A stretch of 64,000 bases of DNA from Closterium sp. Naga37s-1 (Eukaryota; Streptophyta; Zygnematophyceae; Desmidiales; Closteriaceae): the NCBI GenBank assembly GCA_947471745.1, contig CANJKZ010000142.1:2903501-2967500 (forward strand), given 5' to 3'. The notes under the pieces are model-generated. The model had not been told where the DNA came from. It saw only the letters and a list, made by a program, of their open reading frames with translations, and ran no database searches. Within the stretch, counting starts at the first letter, position 1, and each line of letters opens with the position of its first letter. Both the position numbers and the translations under genes were made by a program. Positions 44,924 to 54,501 of this stretch are shown piece after piece.

Positions 44924-47900
44924 ATGAGGAATTTACCTCTCCAGCAGCAGCAATACCAACAGCGGCACACCACGTGTACTAATACCAGCAGCGGCACCAA
45001 CACGCTGCCAACTGCAGCTACCCCCGCCGCCCACCACGTGGTCACTCCCTCCCGTCGTCCCTCGCAACAACAACCCTGCTCCCTCTCCCTCCATCACCGC
45101 CATTCCTTCCTCCTCCTCCTTCTCCTCTTCTTTGCATCCCCCTCACTCCACCTCTTCAACCCCACAGCACCGCTCTGCCACGCCACTCGCATCATCACCA
45201 CGTCAGGAAACGTTTCTTCCCATCTGCTTCCACATGCGAGCGCCACCGGTTCCGGCGGCAGCGGTGGCGGCGGCGATGGCGGCGGTGATGGCGGCGGTGG
45301 GCGGCGGCAGCTGGGCGTGTGCAAGTACGAGGAGGGGCGGTGGGAGCCGCAGGCGAAGGCGCAGATGCGGTACCACTCCAATTACTGCTCGCTGCTGCGG
45401 GTAAGTCGCGCGCGCACACACGGGTCGTGACTGAGTGACGTGGAATGGCTTACATGGCGAGGGAGATGGTCACGGTGGGCTATGCAGATCACATGGCAGA
45501 ACGCGAATGGGTGGATGAGTGGGCGGGTGGACGGTTGTGGGTGGGTGTGGATGGGTGTGGATGGTTGGCTGGGACATTGTGTCATATTCTAGTCTGTATT
45601 GTTGCGCAAGTCGCAAGGGGAATGGCGCTTGTCCTGCCCTGCCACCTCCACGCATCTTGCTCCAAATGCCGTGCCTAGGACGCCCTGTTTCTCGCCCGTA
45701 CGGCGCGCTGATGGCGCTTCTTCCTGCGTTCCCTGTGTGTTGCCCGCCTTGTTTCTCGCCTTTGGCGCTCGTCCCTCGTCCCTATCCCCCTGTGTGCAGA
45801 CGGTGGGAGCTGTTAATTGCCTCAACCCGAAAAGACCGAGAAGCCCTAAGTACCTGGTAAGTCCATCCCCCTTGTTGCGCGTACCCTCTTGATGCGCATT
45901 CTTGCGCATTCTCGTTTCTTGCACATGTCCACAGTCGTTCCCCTTTCTCACATTCTCCTGTCGTCCATTCCCCCTGCCGCCGATTCTTCGTGTCGCCCAT
46001 TCCGCTTCTTGCCCTGCCCGCCCCCTCCGTCCCCTCGGGCCCCAACGTCCCCCCGTCCCGTCCACCCCCTCCCTTCCCCCCGTCCCCCCTGTCCCCCCTG
46101 GCAGCGGTACAAGTGGGTGCCGCCTACGTGCGGGGCGACTTTCGGGTTCAACGCGCGGGAGTTTTTGAACAGAATGCGCAACAAGTGAGACCAGAGGGGG
46201 GTGTGCGGGACTGTGAGGAGAAGGAGGGATTGTGAGAAGGAAGGGGTGTGACATTTCTTTTTCAAGACGTGTCAGAATCTCTCTTTCCTTTTTCTCCTGC
46301 CTCAGCTCATCCCATCCGCTCCCGTTCCCCCCTGTTTTTCCGCACTGCCTGCACGGCTTGCCGCACCATGTGGGCGTGCGTGTGTGTGTGCGCGCAGAGT
46401 GGTGGCGTCGGTGGGCGACTCCCTGTCGTATGAGAACTTCATGCCCTCCATCGTCTGCCAGGTGCGACTGCTGAGGCGGGAGCAGGCGCAGAGGCAGGCG
46501 CAGGCGCAGGGGTAGGGGCAGGCGCAGGGGCAGGCGCAGGGGCAGGTGCAGGGGCAGGCGCAGGGGCAGGCGCAGGGGCAGGCGCAGGGGCAGGCGCAGA
46601 GGCAGGCGCAGGGGCAGGGGTAGGGGCAGGCGCAGGGGCATCCATCCCACCTGCATGCATTTCTGTCACTGCTTCTTTGATGCTCCATCGCCATCATGAT
46701 GACCTTACCATCACACTCATAGTATAAACTCCCGTTTCTGGCATATACCAGGTGCGACTCCCCTTGCATCCTTCTCTCCCTCCCAGCTCGCTTTCCCCTC
46801 CCATCATCTTTTCCGCGCCCCCCTCTCCCACCTCGCATCCCTACCTCTCCTCCCCATCTCCCATTTTCCAACCCGCCTTCCTTCCCCACTCCCTCCCCCC
46901 CCCCGCCCCCTCCCCAGCTGAACGAGGTGGCGCGCGTGGAGACAGCGGACGAGCTGCTGGGGAAGCTGGCGGGGAGGGGTCTGCTGGTACCGACGCACAT
47001 CATGCGCGTGCGCGCGTACAACATCACGCTCGTCAACGTCTGGAGCACCTTCCTCAACCACTACGTCCATGATGACCAGGTAAGCCCACGCCTGGCGCGG
47101 TGAGGTGAAGCCACGTGACGCGAGGCGAGGCGAGGATGTTTTTTTTTTTTTTTTTTTTTTAGCAGCTCAAGGCCTGATGGTCTTGAGCTTGTGGTGCTTT
47201 TTAGAGCTTGGAAATATACTCGTTCCCCCGCCACTTCCCCCCCATCCCCCAGACCCTGCGCAAGTACAACGGGGGGGTGAAGCCAACAGCGGAGGACGCA
47301 GTGGTGGATGTGACGCGGCTGGACAGCACGTGGGCGGAGCACGTGGGGCAGTACGACGTGCTCGTGCTGCAGTCCGCGGCTCACTGGCGCGCCAAGCCCA
47401 CCAAGTGGCGCCGCTACTTTGTGGACAGCGCGGGGGTGCGGCAATGGCCCGAGAAGAAATACACCAAGGCGTTCTTGTGAGTGGGGTTGGGGGGGAGATG
47501 GGAGGGAGGGGAAGTAAAAGCAGAGCATAAGATGCTGTGCATTCTGCTTTGTGGACAGCGCGGGGGTGCGGCAATGGCCTGAGAAGAATTACACCAAGGC
47601 GTTCTTGTGCGTAGAGGAGGGGGGGGAGAGGGGAGGGGAAGGGGAGGGGAAGCGGAGAGGAACGGGAGGGGAATGGGAGGTAAGGGAAGGGGAGGGAAGG
47701 AAAAGGGAAGGGGAAGGGAAGGGGAAGGGAAGGGGAAGGGAATGGACTGCTTGTGCTGGTCAAACCGTTACATGTCTCATTAGCTTAACTCGTGCTTAGG
47801 CATTCTTAGAACCATGTCCGTATCCCCAACCACCAATCACCCTACCCCTCACCACTCCTCATCACCCCTCATCACCGCACCCCTCTCATCCCGCGCAGCA

Positions 47901-48899
47901 CGGGGATGAAGACGGCGGCTGACTTTCTGACAGCGCGCAAGGCCAAGGGCGCCAGCAAGCCGCTCTCTTACTTCCTCTCAGCGCCTGCCGCCATTGACGG
48001 GTGTGGCAAGTACCGAGGCGCGCTGGGACAGAGCCAAGTGAGTCGCATGTGGTGCCAATATGTGCTCATGCAGTCTCGTAGCTACTGCTGCAAGCCATCT
48101 GCTGCGGTCGATTCTTTTCGCCCGCCATCCTCACACCTCTTTTTCTCACCCTCTCACTCTCCCAATCTCCCACCCTCTCATCCTCTCTCCCACCCACCCA
48201 ACCACACCCTTTCACCTTCTCACCCTCCCATCCTCTCATCCGCTCTCCCTCCAACCCCCCCACCGTCTCAACCTCCCACCCTCCCACCCTCCCACCCTCT
48301 CACCCTCCCACCCTCCCACCTCTTACCATCTTTCCCTCCCACCCGCCCACCCTCCCACCCTCCCACCTCTCACCATCTTTCCCTCCCACCCTCCCACCCT
48401 CCCACCCTCTCATCCTCCCACCCTCCCACCTCTCAGCATCTTTCCCTCACACCCTCCCACACCCTCACCCTTTCTGTCTCTCTCCTCCATTGCGTGCCCC
48501 AGCAGGCGGACACCATGGTGGCAAAGAACCGCCAGGCAGTGGTGTTCCTGAAAGCGCAGCTGGACGCGTTCCGCAAGGCTTTTGACACGTCTCAAAAGCA
48601 CCCTCCCACCCCCCCACCCTCCCACTCTCCCACCCTCTCACCGTCACTGCGTGCCCCGGCAGGCGGACGCCATGGTGGCAAAGAACCGCCAGGCAATGGT
48701 GTTCCTACCAGCGCAGCTGCGTGCGTTCCGCAAGGCGCCGGTGCGGATCATCCAGCTCACGCGCTCCACCATCTACCGCCCCGACGCGCTCGTGGGTGCG
48801 TCGGGGAACGACGACTGCGTGCACTGGTGCCTGCCCGGTGTGCCCGACTCGTGGACCGACATGTTCTACGAGCAGCTTCGCGCTGACATGGGCTTCTAG
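44924..48899 (+). CDS. Trichome-birefringence-like (PC-esterase) O-acetyltransferase
   Basis: My exon model: 44924-45400, 45800-45856, 46105-46184, 46398-46461, 46918-47079, 47253-47476, 47899-48037, 48663-48899. It is in frame throughout and gives 479 residues. A basic N-terminus and hydrophobic segment (residues ~61-78, SFLLLLLLFFASPSLHLF) suggest a type II Golgi anchor. The TBL domain (CKYEEGRWE, NYCSLLR, NCLNPKRP, RYKWVPPTC) is followed by the catalytic GDS motif (VVASVGDSLSYENFMPSIVC) and the DxxH motif near the C-terminus (DDCVHWCLPGVPDSW). In land plants, TBL proteins transfer acetyl groups to wall polysaccharides such as xylan, mannan or pectin; which substrate applies here cannot be told. 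I chose the ATG at 44924 because it gives a clean anchor; an upstream non-ATG extension is open but unlikely. Confidence 0.85.
46478..46642 (+). repeat. GGGGCAGGCGCA minisatellite in TBL intron 4
   Basis: About 14 imperfect 12-bp units starting ~16 bp after the donor of the GDS exon. A second CCAGGTGCGACT, the donor context, reappears at 46749, hinting at an older local duplication. Confidence 0.85.
47547..47608 (+). pseudogene. Partial copy of TBL exon 6 tail
   Basis: Copy of 47417-47478, offset 130 bp, within the intron. It continues into GTGCGTAG, an altered donor. There is no clear acceptor before it. Confidence 0.75.
47608..47745 (+). repeat. GGGGAA-rich low-complexity tract
   Basis: Imperfect GGGAAGGGGAAGG units in the intron after TBL exon 6. 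Confidence 0.85.
48121..48480 (+). repeat. CCCACCCT-rich low-complexity tract
   Basis: Pyrimidine-rich CCACCCTCC units fill the intron before the last TBL exon. ORFs through it are artefacts. Confidence 0.85.
48491..48578 (+). pseudogene. Truncated upstream copy of last TBL exon
   Basis: Copy of 48648-48735, offset 157 bp, with acceptor CCCAGCAG. It encodes ADTMVAKNRQAVVFLKAQL and breaks immediately before CTTTTGACACGTCTCAAAAG. It lacks the DxxH motif, so use of it would give an inactive enzyme. Confidence 0.8.
48579..48598. repeat. 20-bp near-perfect palindrome
   Basis: CTTTTGACACGTCTCAAAAG, one mismatch, starting at the first base after the truncated exon copy. Confidence 0.9.
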
Positions 48900-49231
48900 G
48901 GCTCTGCGCTGTGACTCGGGGGAGGGGGAGGGGGGGGGTGGGGGGGTGTGATTGTCTCATAGGGAGGGGGTTCTGCTTGGATCATTTGCCAAGGGTCATT
49001 AGCAGTTGTGTTTTGGAGTACCGTAGGATAATGTGTGGAGTTGTTGCAGCGGATGGATGTTGGATGGGGTGGTTCTTCATCATGCAAAGGGAGGAGATGG
49101 ATGGTGTGATGGGACGGAGAATCCGGGACAGCATGATGGGGACAAAGAAACGAGAAACACAAACTGCAATTAAACTTTATGCTCATTACAGTCACACCCA
49201 GTTACAAACAAAACCCGTGATTAAATACTAA
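48900..49231. other. Spacer between convergent TBL and DUF2828 genes
   Basis: About 330 bp shared by both 3' ends. G-rich at the left, AT-rich at the right; nothing else seen. Confidence 0.5.
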
Positions 49232-51709
49232 TCAATCCACAACTCGAATAAGCTCAAAAAGCTTCCCAGTGATAGCCTCATTGATCACTCCCATGGGGGA
49301 AATCTCCTTCCCTTCCATCACAGCCAGCAGCATCCCCTTGCTGAACCCCGACACCATCGCCACCCCATCCTCACTTGCAAGCACCGGTGTGCTGCTCGCA
49401 CTAGCGTCCCCCCTCAGGTTCCAATACACTATCTGCGGCACAGGGTAACCCGCCGCAGCGTACTTGCGCACGATCGCCTGGTGGTCCGTCTCCCAGTCGG
49501 CCCCACTGGCCCTGCCCGCCTCGTCAAACTGCATGTCGGAGAACACATACAGGCGCTGCACCATGTCGGCCGGGTCCAGCTGGAACAGCTGTGCGCGGGA
49601 CAGCAGCAGATCAAACACGGCCTGGAAGTTGGTGTTGTAGCCCCACCCCATGTGCCGCGTGCTCCTCACGCGCTCCACCAGCGTCTCTCCCTGCACCCGG
49701 TGGATCGTGGGCTGCACGGAGAATGTAATCAGGTGGTCCTTCCACGGCTCGCTGCTCACCTCGCTCACGAGCAGCGAGAGCGCAATGGCCACGTCCATGG
49801 GCGTGCCGGTCATGCTCGCCGACACATCACACACCGCCATGCTGTTCCCCAGGGACCCCTTGCTGCGCACATCACCCACCATGGCCTTCCACTGCAGCTC
49901 GCCCACAGTGTCGTTCCCGTCACCCTCCTCTGCTGCTTCCATGGCCGTTTGCACCACTTCATGCGGCAGCAGCGCTCCAGCAGCAATCTTGGCCGTGCCG
50001 GCCCCCACGTCCGCCAGGTACTCTGTGAAGCGCGGCTGGTCGTGGGAGAGGAAGAGCTTGCGGGTCTTCTTCATGCACACGGACGGCACGCGCCCGTACG
50101 CCACCTGCTCCCACCGCCCGCTGCTCATGTGCACCTCGGGCACCTCCAGCACTCTCCGCAGCGGCGCCAGCACCTCCCGCTGCAGCCTCTCCTTTGCCAC
50201 GCGCACAAACCCCCCTGCACTTGCCGCCGCTCCGTCGACCACATCCATGGCTGCTGCACCTTCATCGGGAGCTGCTGTGCCGGAATCAGCAGCAGCAGCA
50301 GAGGAGGAGGGGGGGGAAGAGGAAGAGGAGGAGGGGGGGGAAGAGGAAGAGGAGGAGGGGGGGAAGAGGAGGAGGGCGATGGAGGAGGTGAGCAGTGTGG
50401 ATTGATCGAACGACTTGCCAGAGGAGGGGGCCCACTTGGCTGCCAGAGAGAGCCTAGGCGCCGGCCTTCCCAACCACTTGCGCTTCTTCTTGCCCTTGCC
50501 CCCTCTCTCGCCGTCCCCTCCCTTCTCCTCTATCTCTTCCTGTCCCCCCTCCCCTTCTGCCTCTGCCTGTTCAACTCCCTTCTCCCCTGCCGTTTCATTC
50601 TCCTCCTCCTCCATCGCCTCCTCCGCCTTCGCCCCTTCCCCGTCTGCGGTCTTCCGCGCGCGCCTCTCTTCGAACGCGCGCATCGTCTCCAGGTCCCCCT
50701 TCAGCGCAGCCGCGAAGATCGCCGCCACCGCGTTGTGCACGGCGCGCAGCCGCTCGCTCGACTCGTACGCGTACGCCACCTCCGCCGCCCTCCGCGCGTG
50801 CCTTTCCTTGCGCGAAACTGCTGCCAGGAGCTCCTTCTCCTCCTCAATTTGCCGCCTCTCCTCCGCCACCCATTCCTCCCAAAGCTTCTGCTTTTCCTTC
50901 CCGCACATCATGTCGGTCCTGCTCCCTTCCCAGCGGTTCCTTTTCACCATCTCGTTCCAAGACGTGGCATCATTCTCATCCGAGTTTAGCCATTCTTGCG
51001 CAACAACTTCCACCCGACTCCTCTCATATTCCCAGCCGCCATAGAACCTTAACCCGCCGCGGCCCTTTTTCCGCATCTTCTTCCCCTCCTCCTCATTCGA
51101 GTATACCCCTTCTTCCGCCAGAACGAGCCGCACGATCTCTAGAAGGTCCTTAAAACATCCGAACTCGGGCACGAGCCAGAGATTCTGCACAAGCGTCCGC
51201 GGGTGGTGTTGATAAAGCCACGTGACGCAGTGGAAGAAGCTGGAGCGGTCGCTCTTTCCCGTGCCGCGCACCGCGCGCAGCTGCATCACCAGTCGCAGCG
51301 CCGTGGCTGGGTCCTCCGCCCACGCGGCCTCGAGCTGCCGGTGCGCACCGTCGCGCTCGGTCTGCGGAAGCACGTGGAAGAGGAAATCCACGCACGCGCT
51401 CCCCGATGATACATACGTATGGGCGTGGTTCTCCGTGAGGCCCCGCTCCGGCTCGCTTGCGACGGAATCCGTTTTCATGTCGTCGCGTGTGGCGTCTCCG
51501 GCGATCTTAAGCCGCGTCGCATTGTCCGCGTGTTCAGCGGATGGCATAGCTTGAAGCTGTGGGAGTTTCTTAGAAGGGTCATTTTCGTTGACAGGCCAGC
51601 GCGCGCGCAGCTCCTGAAGAAAAGGCAAGGCGGAAGTAGGACATTGTAGAATGTGGCTCGTGTCTACTGGAAGTGGGCCTGGGAGGAACGTGGTGGGCTC
51701 GGCCGCCAT
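49232..51709 (-). CDS. DUF2828 family protein with von Willebrand A-like domain
   Basis: An intronless frame. I prefer the second Met at 51709 (MAAEPTTFLPGPL), giving 825 residues; the first Met at 51736 gives 834. The N-terminal half has marks typical of plant and giant-virus-type DUF2828 proteins (LRLVMQLRAVRGTGKSDRSS, VPEFGCFKDLLEIV, RWEQVAYGRVPSVCMKK, FTEYLADV). The C-terminal half has a VWA fold with a MIDAS-type DVSASMTGTP, an internal MGWGYNTNFQAVF and YVFSDMQFDEA. A charged, low-complexity insert (~residues 330-500) separates the halves. The biochemical role of DUF2828 is not established; relation to TROVE/VWA RNA-binding proteins has been suggested by fold only. It is convergent with the TBL gene. 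Confidence 0.85.
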   Translation of the reverse strand: MAAEPTTFLPGPLPVDTSHILQCPTSALPFLQELRARWPVNENDPSKKLPQLQAMPSAEHADNATRLKIAGDATRDDMKTDSVASEPERGLTENHAHTYVSSGSACVDFLFHVLPQTERDGAHRQLEAAWAEDPATALRLVMQLRAVRGTGKSDRSSFFHCVTWLYQHHPRTLVQNLWLVPEFGCFKDLLEIVRLVLAEEGVYSNEEEGKKMRKKGRGGLRFYGGWEYERSRVEVVAQEWLNSDENDATSWNEMVKRNRWEGSRTDMMCGKEKQKLWEEWVAEERRQIEEEKELLAAVSRKERHARRAAEVAYAYESSERLRAVHNAVAAIFAAALKGDLETMRAFEERRARKTADGEGAKAEEAMEEEENETAGEKGVEQAEAEGEGGQEEIEEKGGDGERGGKGKKKRKWLGRPAPRLSLAAKWAPSSGKSFDQSTLLTSSIALLLFPPSSSSSSPPSSSSSSPPSSSAAAADSGTAAPDEGAAAMDVVDGAAASAGGFVRVAKERLQREVLAPLRRVLEVPEVHMSSGRWEQVAYGRVPSVCMKKTRKLFLSHDQPRFTEYLADVGAGTAKIAAGALLPHEVVQTAMEAAEEGDGNDTVGELQWKAMVGDVRSKGSLGNSMAVCDVSASMTGTPMDVAIALSLLVSEVSSEPWKDHLITFSVQPTIHRVQGETLVERVRSTRHMGWGYNTNFQAVFDLLLSRAQLFQLDPADMVQRLYVFSDMQFDEAGRASGADWETDHQAIVRKYAAAGYPVPQIVYWNLRGDASASSTPVLASEDGVAMVSGFSKGMLLAVMEGKEISPMGVINEAITGKLFELIRVVD

Positions 51710-51736
51710 TGCTGATATTGGTAGGACTGAGAACAA

Positions 51737-52306
51737 AGTTGGCTGTGGCTTCTGACTAAAAAGGAAGAAGCACGGACCTTATATGGGTTTGCATTGCAGC
51801 CCTTGCAACGGGACAGCATAACGTTGTACTAGAACTGGGGGCCTGGGCAGGGGGGAGGTGGCGTGGAGAGGACGTGACGAAGGCTTGTGGCGCGTGTGCG
51901 TGAAGGCAAAGTCTCTCTCGTTGGTCCGCTCTGCAGGCCTATCAGCAGGCTGAAGCGCGATCAATGAACGTAACGGTAACACATGGCCGTTCGGGCAACC
52001 TCACAAGCAACCGTAACTTTCGGGGGTTTACGCTACATCCCCAAATTTGGAAAGGTCGGTCGATTCATGGGCCAATTGCCAAGCCGCAGCGTGGGCCTAG
52101 GAGGCTAGGAGTTCTGGGTACTGTAAGGGCCCACGACCTGATTTGCAAGCATGCGGCAAACTCTGTGCGCGCACTTTGGCCTGGTTCGGCAGCAAATTTG
52201 CAACGAAGTGGGGGGTGGCAATGAAGTGGCCCCAGTCAAGGTTTTCCGAACCTGAATGTGCCAACGATAATGCGACCCCAGTTCGGATGGGGGCCTGACT
52301 GACTAA
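51737..52306. other. Promoter-side spacer of DUF2828 gene
   Basis: About 570 bp; no gene. It contains GGCC-TTCGG-type stretches (for example near 52182) that look like fragments of the same MITE family as the element to the right. Confidence 0.4.
51775..51790 (-). promoter_or_regulatory. Possible TATA element of DUF2828 gene
   Basis: On the minus strand CCATATAAGG lies about 70-80 nt upstream of the preferred ATG. A start ~30 nt downstream would leave a short leader and favour the second Met. Confidence 0.3.
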
Positions 52307-53001
52307 GGCCCAGTTCGGCAGGCATTATGGCCATTATCGCCATTATGGGCATTTTTAACGGGCCCCCAAAAAATGGCCCCAAGAAACAGAATGTAGCTGC
52401 AGTGAAACTTCGGGAAAATGGGCCCGAGTGTTCGGTTGGCATTAAATGGGCCAAGATTAATGGCATCAACCGAAAACGACACTTAGGAGAAGCCCGTATG
52501 CAGCTGCGCTGGTGGAGCGCAGAATCACTGTACTGGCAGCCCGGGCAGCCCTGCAAACCAGCGGTGGACGTCGATAAAAAAATCGGGCAAGGGAAACTGA
52601 TCGTTTGATGTGTTAGTGATGGTGTGTTGGTGATGTGTGATTTTCCAGCGGGCACGACGAGGGGTGAGAAAGATTGGGATTTGTTTTTTTCAGGGCAAGG
52701 TGTGATTGCCCCGAATCAATGATCCTCCGCATGGTGCGGGACCTCGAGGCCGCATGGTGCGGCGATGAGAAAATGGACAGTTTGCCTGAGAAATATGGTT
52801 CGAGGAAGGCTTCTCTGCTGGAAAATGCCAGCGTTAAAAGGGGTGTTCGGCTGGCATTCCATTATTGTATGGTTCGGCGATGATCCGCTTATATCGAGCC
52901 TAGATAACCTTTCACGAGCTTATCAAAGAAGGTTCCAGTGTGGTCGTTTTACTGTAGCCCATCCGGGGAAACCGTTTTTTTAATGCCTGCCGAACTGGGC
53001 C
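52307..53001. mobile_element. PIF/Harbinger-like MITE, second family
   Basis: Perfect 21-bp terminal inverted repeats (beginning GGCCCAGTTCGGCAGGCATT, 52307-52327, and its complement 52981-53001) are flanked by TAA on both sides (52304-52306 and 53002-53004). 695 bp, no transposase. Confidence 0.75.
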
Positions 53002-53114
53002 TAAGACTCTACGTTTCAAAGGACGAATGACAATGACAATGACGCCATGGCCATGGCCAATGTGTATCAATTTCCTGCCTGATACTGGATTTGAAGCACT
53101 CTGTCGATGCACGG

Positions 53115-53543
53115 CTTTAAGCTCTTTACAATGGTGCTCTTTTAGTGTTCATTATGGGAACCTAAACACCTGTTTCTTGAGTTCCAGGCTATCGTCAATG
53201 CTACACATACATCCAGACAGACTCCTACACATGGTTTTTATCAGAGCTATAAGCTACTCCATGGATTCCATCGCGATCAACAACCAACCTTATCACCAGC
53301 ACGCGTCAACATCAATGTCTTCAGATCCCAAGGTCACCCGATGTTCAAGGACACCAACTATCAAGGAAGGATGCCAATTCCTAAGGAGACAATGGTCCCA
53401 TCTGGCCTGGACCTGCAGCGCTTTGCTTTCAAGCACAAGAGGCATAAATTGACAACTACTCTGGTATACGTGCTCAGTTCAGCCTCGCGAAAATGGGAAG
53501 TTCGAAAAGCCACTCAAAATACACTCTTTCGCAACTTTCCCGA
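53115..53543. repeat. 429-bp direct duplication, left copy
   Basis: Matches 62477-62905 with one visible difference (CTTCAGATCC versus CTTCAAATCC). It ends in CCCGA, whose last three bases overlap the start of the truncated LTR. It contains an open stretch that could be part of an exon, but I recognise no protein. Confidence 0.9.
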
Positions 53544-53655
53544 GGAATGAAATGACTAAGGGAAAGTTGGGTACAAATGCAAACCCTAGGAAAACTGTAC
53601 CCCATATGTGCTACCCCACTATAGCCTACAGTAGCTATGTCATATAAGTCTGACA
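53541..53655 (-). repeat. Copia-2 3' LTR, 10 bp short at outer end
   Basis: Matches 62362-62476. The bases TGAGAAGAAA expected at its outer edge are missing. Confidence 0.9.
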
Positions 53656-53862
53656 CACCCCCATAGGCAAAGTGGGGGAGAACAAGGGGTCACAAGACCA
53701 GTCAAGCAAAGCAAAACAAGCTCAGGGTGGATCACAAAGTCACCACACATTCCGAGCACAAGTTCAAGGCCACAAGGCCAGTTCACATGCAGGATTACAT
53801 TTATATATAAGGCTAGACAAGCAAGAGCAGGTGTATATATATATGCAACAGTACAAACAAGG

Positions 53863-54323
53863 TCAAGGGGTGAGCAAGTGAGGCAAGGTAGGCACAAGAC
53901 CCAGCTGAGTACAGAAGCGCTGATGATCACAAGGCGCAAGTGCCTTGGTGAAGATATCAGCAGTGTTGGCCTGAGAGGCCACGTACGCAAGCCGCAGCTG
54001 ACCACGCTGCTGTAGCTCACGAGCAAGGAAGTAGCGGAGAGCAATGTGCTTCGTTCTGTGCTCCAGTCTCTGCTCTCGACACAAGGCCAGCATGGCCTTG
54101 TTGTCTACGTACAGTACTGGAGGAGAACGAGGCGCCTCTCCGAGGTCAGTCAGCAAGTAGGTGAGCCAGCGAAGCTCCTGTGCAGCCATGGCCCCGGCGT
54201 AGATCTCAGCCTCACAACTGGAGCCGAGAACAGAAGACGAGCGGGTAGCCCGCCACGAAACAGAGCCGGAACCAAGGCTGAAGGTGTAACCCTGTGACGA
54301 CCGCTGCGTAGCCTGGTCGTCAG
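53863..54323 (-). pseudogene. Copia-2 RNase H C-terminal fragment
   Basis: Contains SSQGYTFSLGSGSVSW, SSCEAEIYAGAMAAQEL and LEHRTKHIALRYFLAREL, ending in a stop at 53863. It is the downstream part of the gag-pol frame, separated from the rest by the nested LTR element. Confidence 0.85.
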
Positions 54324-54501
54324 TGTGAAGATAAGCAGTAGAAGAAGGCGCCATAGCTAGGAAAGCCCTAGCTAGGCAAGAAACAGTTTAGGCAAAGAGA
54401 GGAGTTGCACTAGCAAGAATGAGGATACAAATAGCAAACCCTAGAAGGGTTGTACTCGCTATAGAGCACCCCACTACAGGCTAGAGCATAATATTCTGAC
54501 A
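54324..54501 (-). repeat. 3' LTR of non-autonomous element copy 2
   Basis: 178 bp, apparently identical to its partner at 55672-55849; very recent insertion. Confidence 0.9.

Noticed and set aside
47597..47763. Minus-strand ORF of Ser/Phe/Pro repeats
   Set aside because: Produced by the GGGGAA low-complexity intron tract.
53115..53543. The 429-bp flanking repeat as an LTR of a larger element
   Set aside because: No TG..CA ends, no PBS or PPT next to it, and the real LTRs lie inside it.
53341..53550. A short protein encoded in the 429-bp repeat
   Set aside because: Open frame but no recognisable family and no clear splice context beyond one possible acceptor near 53190; not enough to call a gene.
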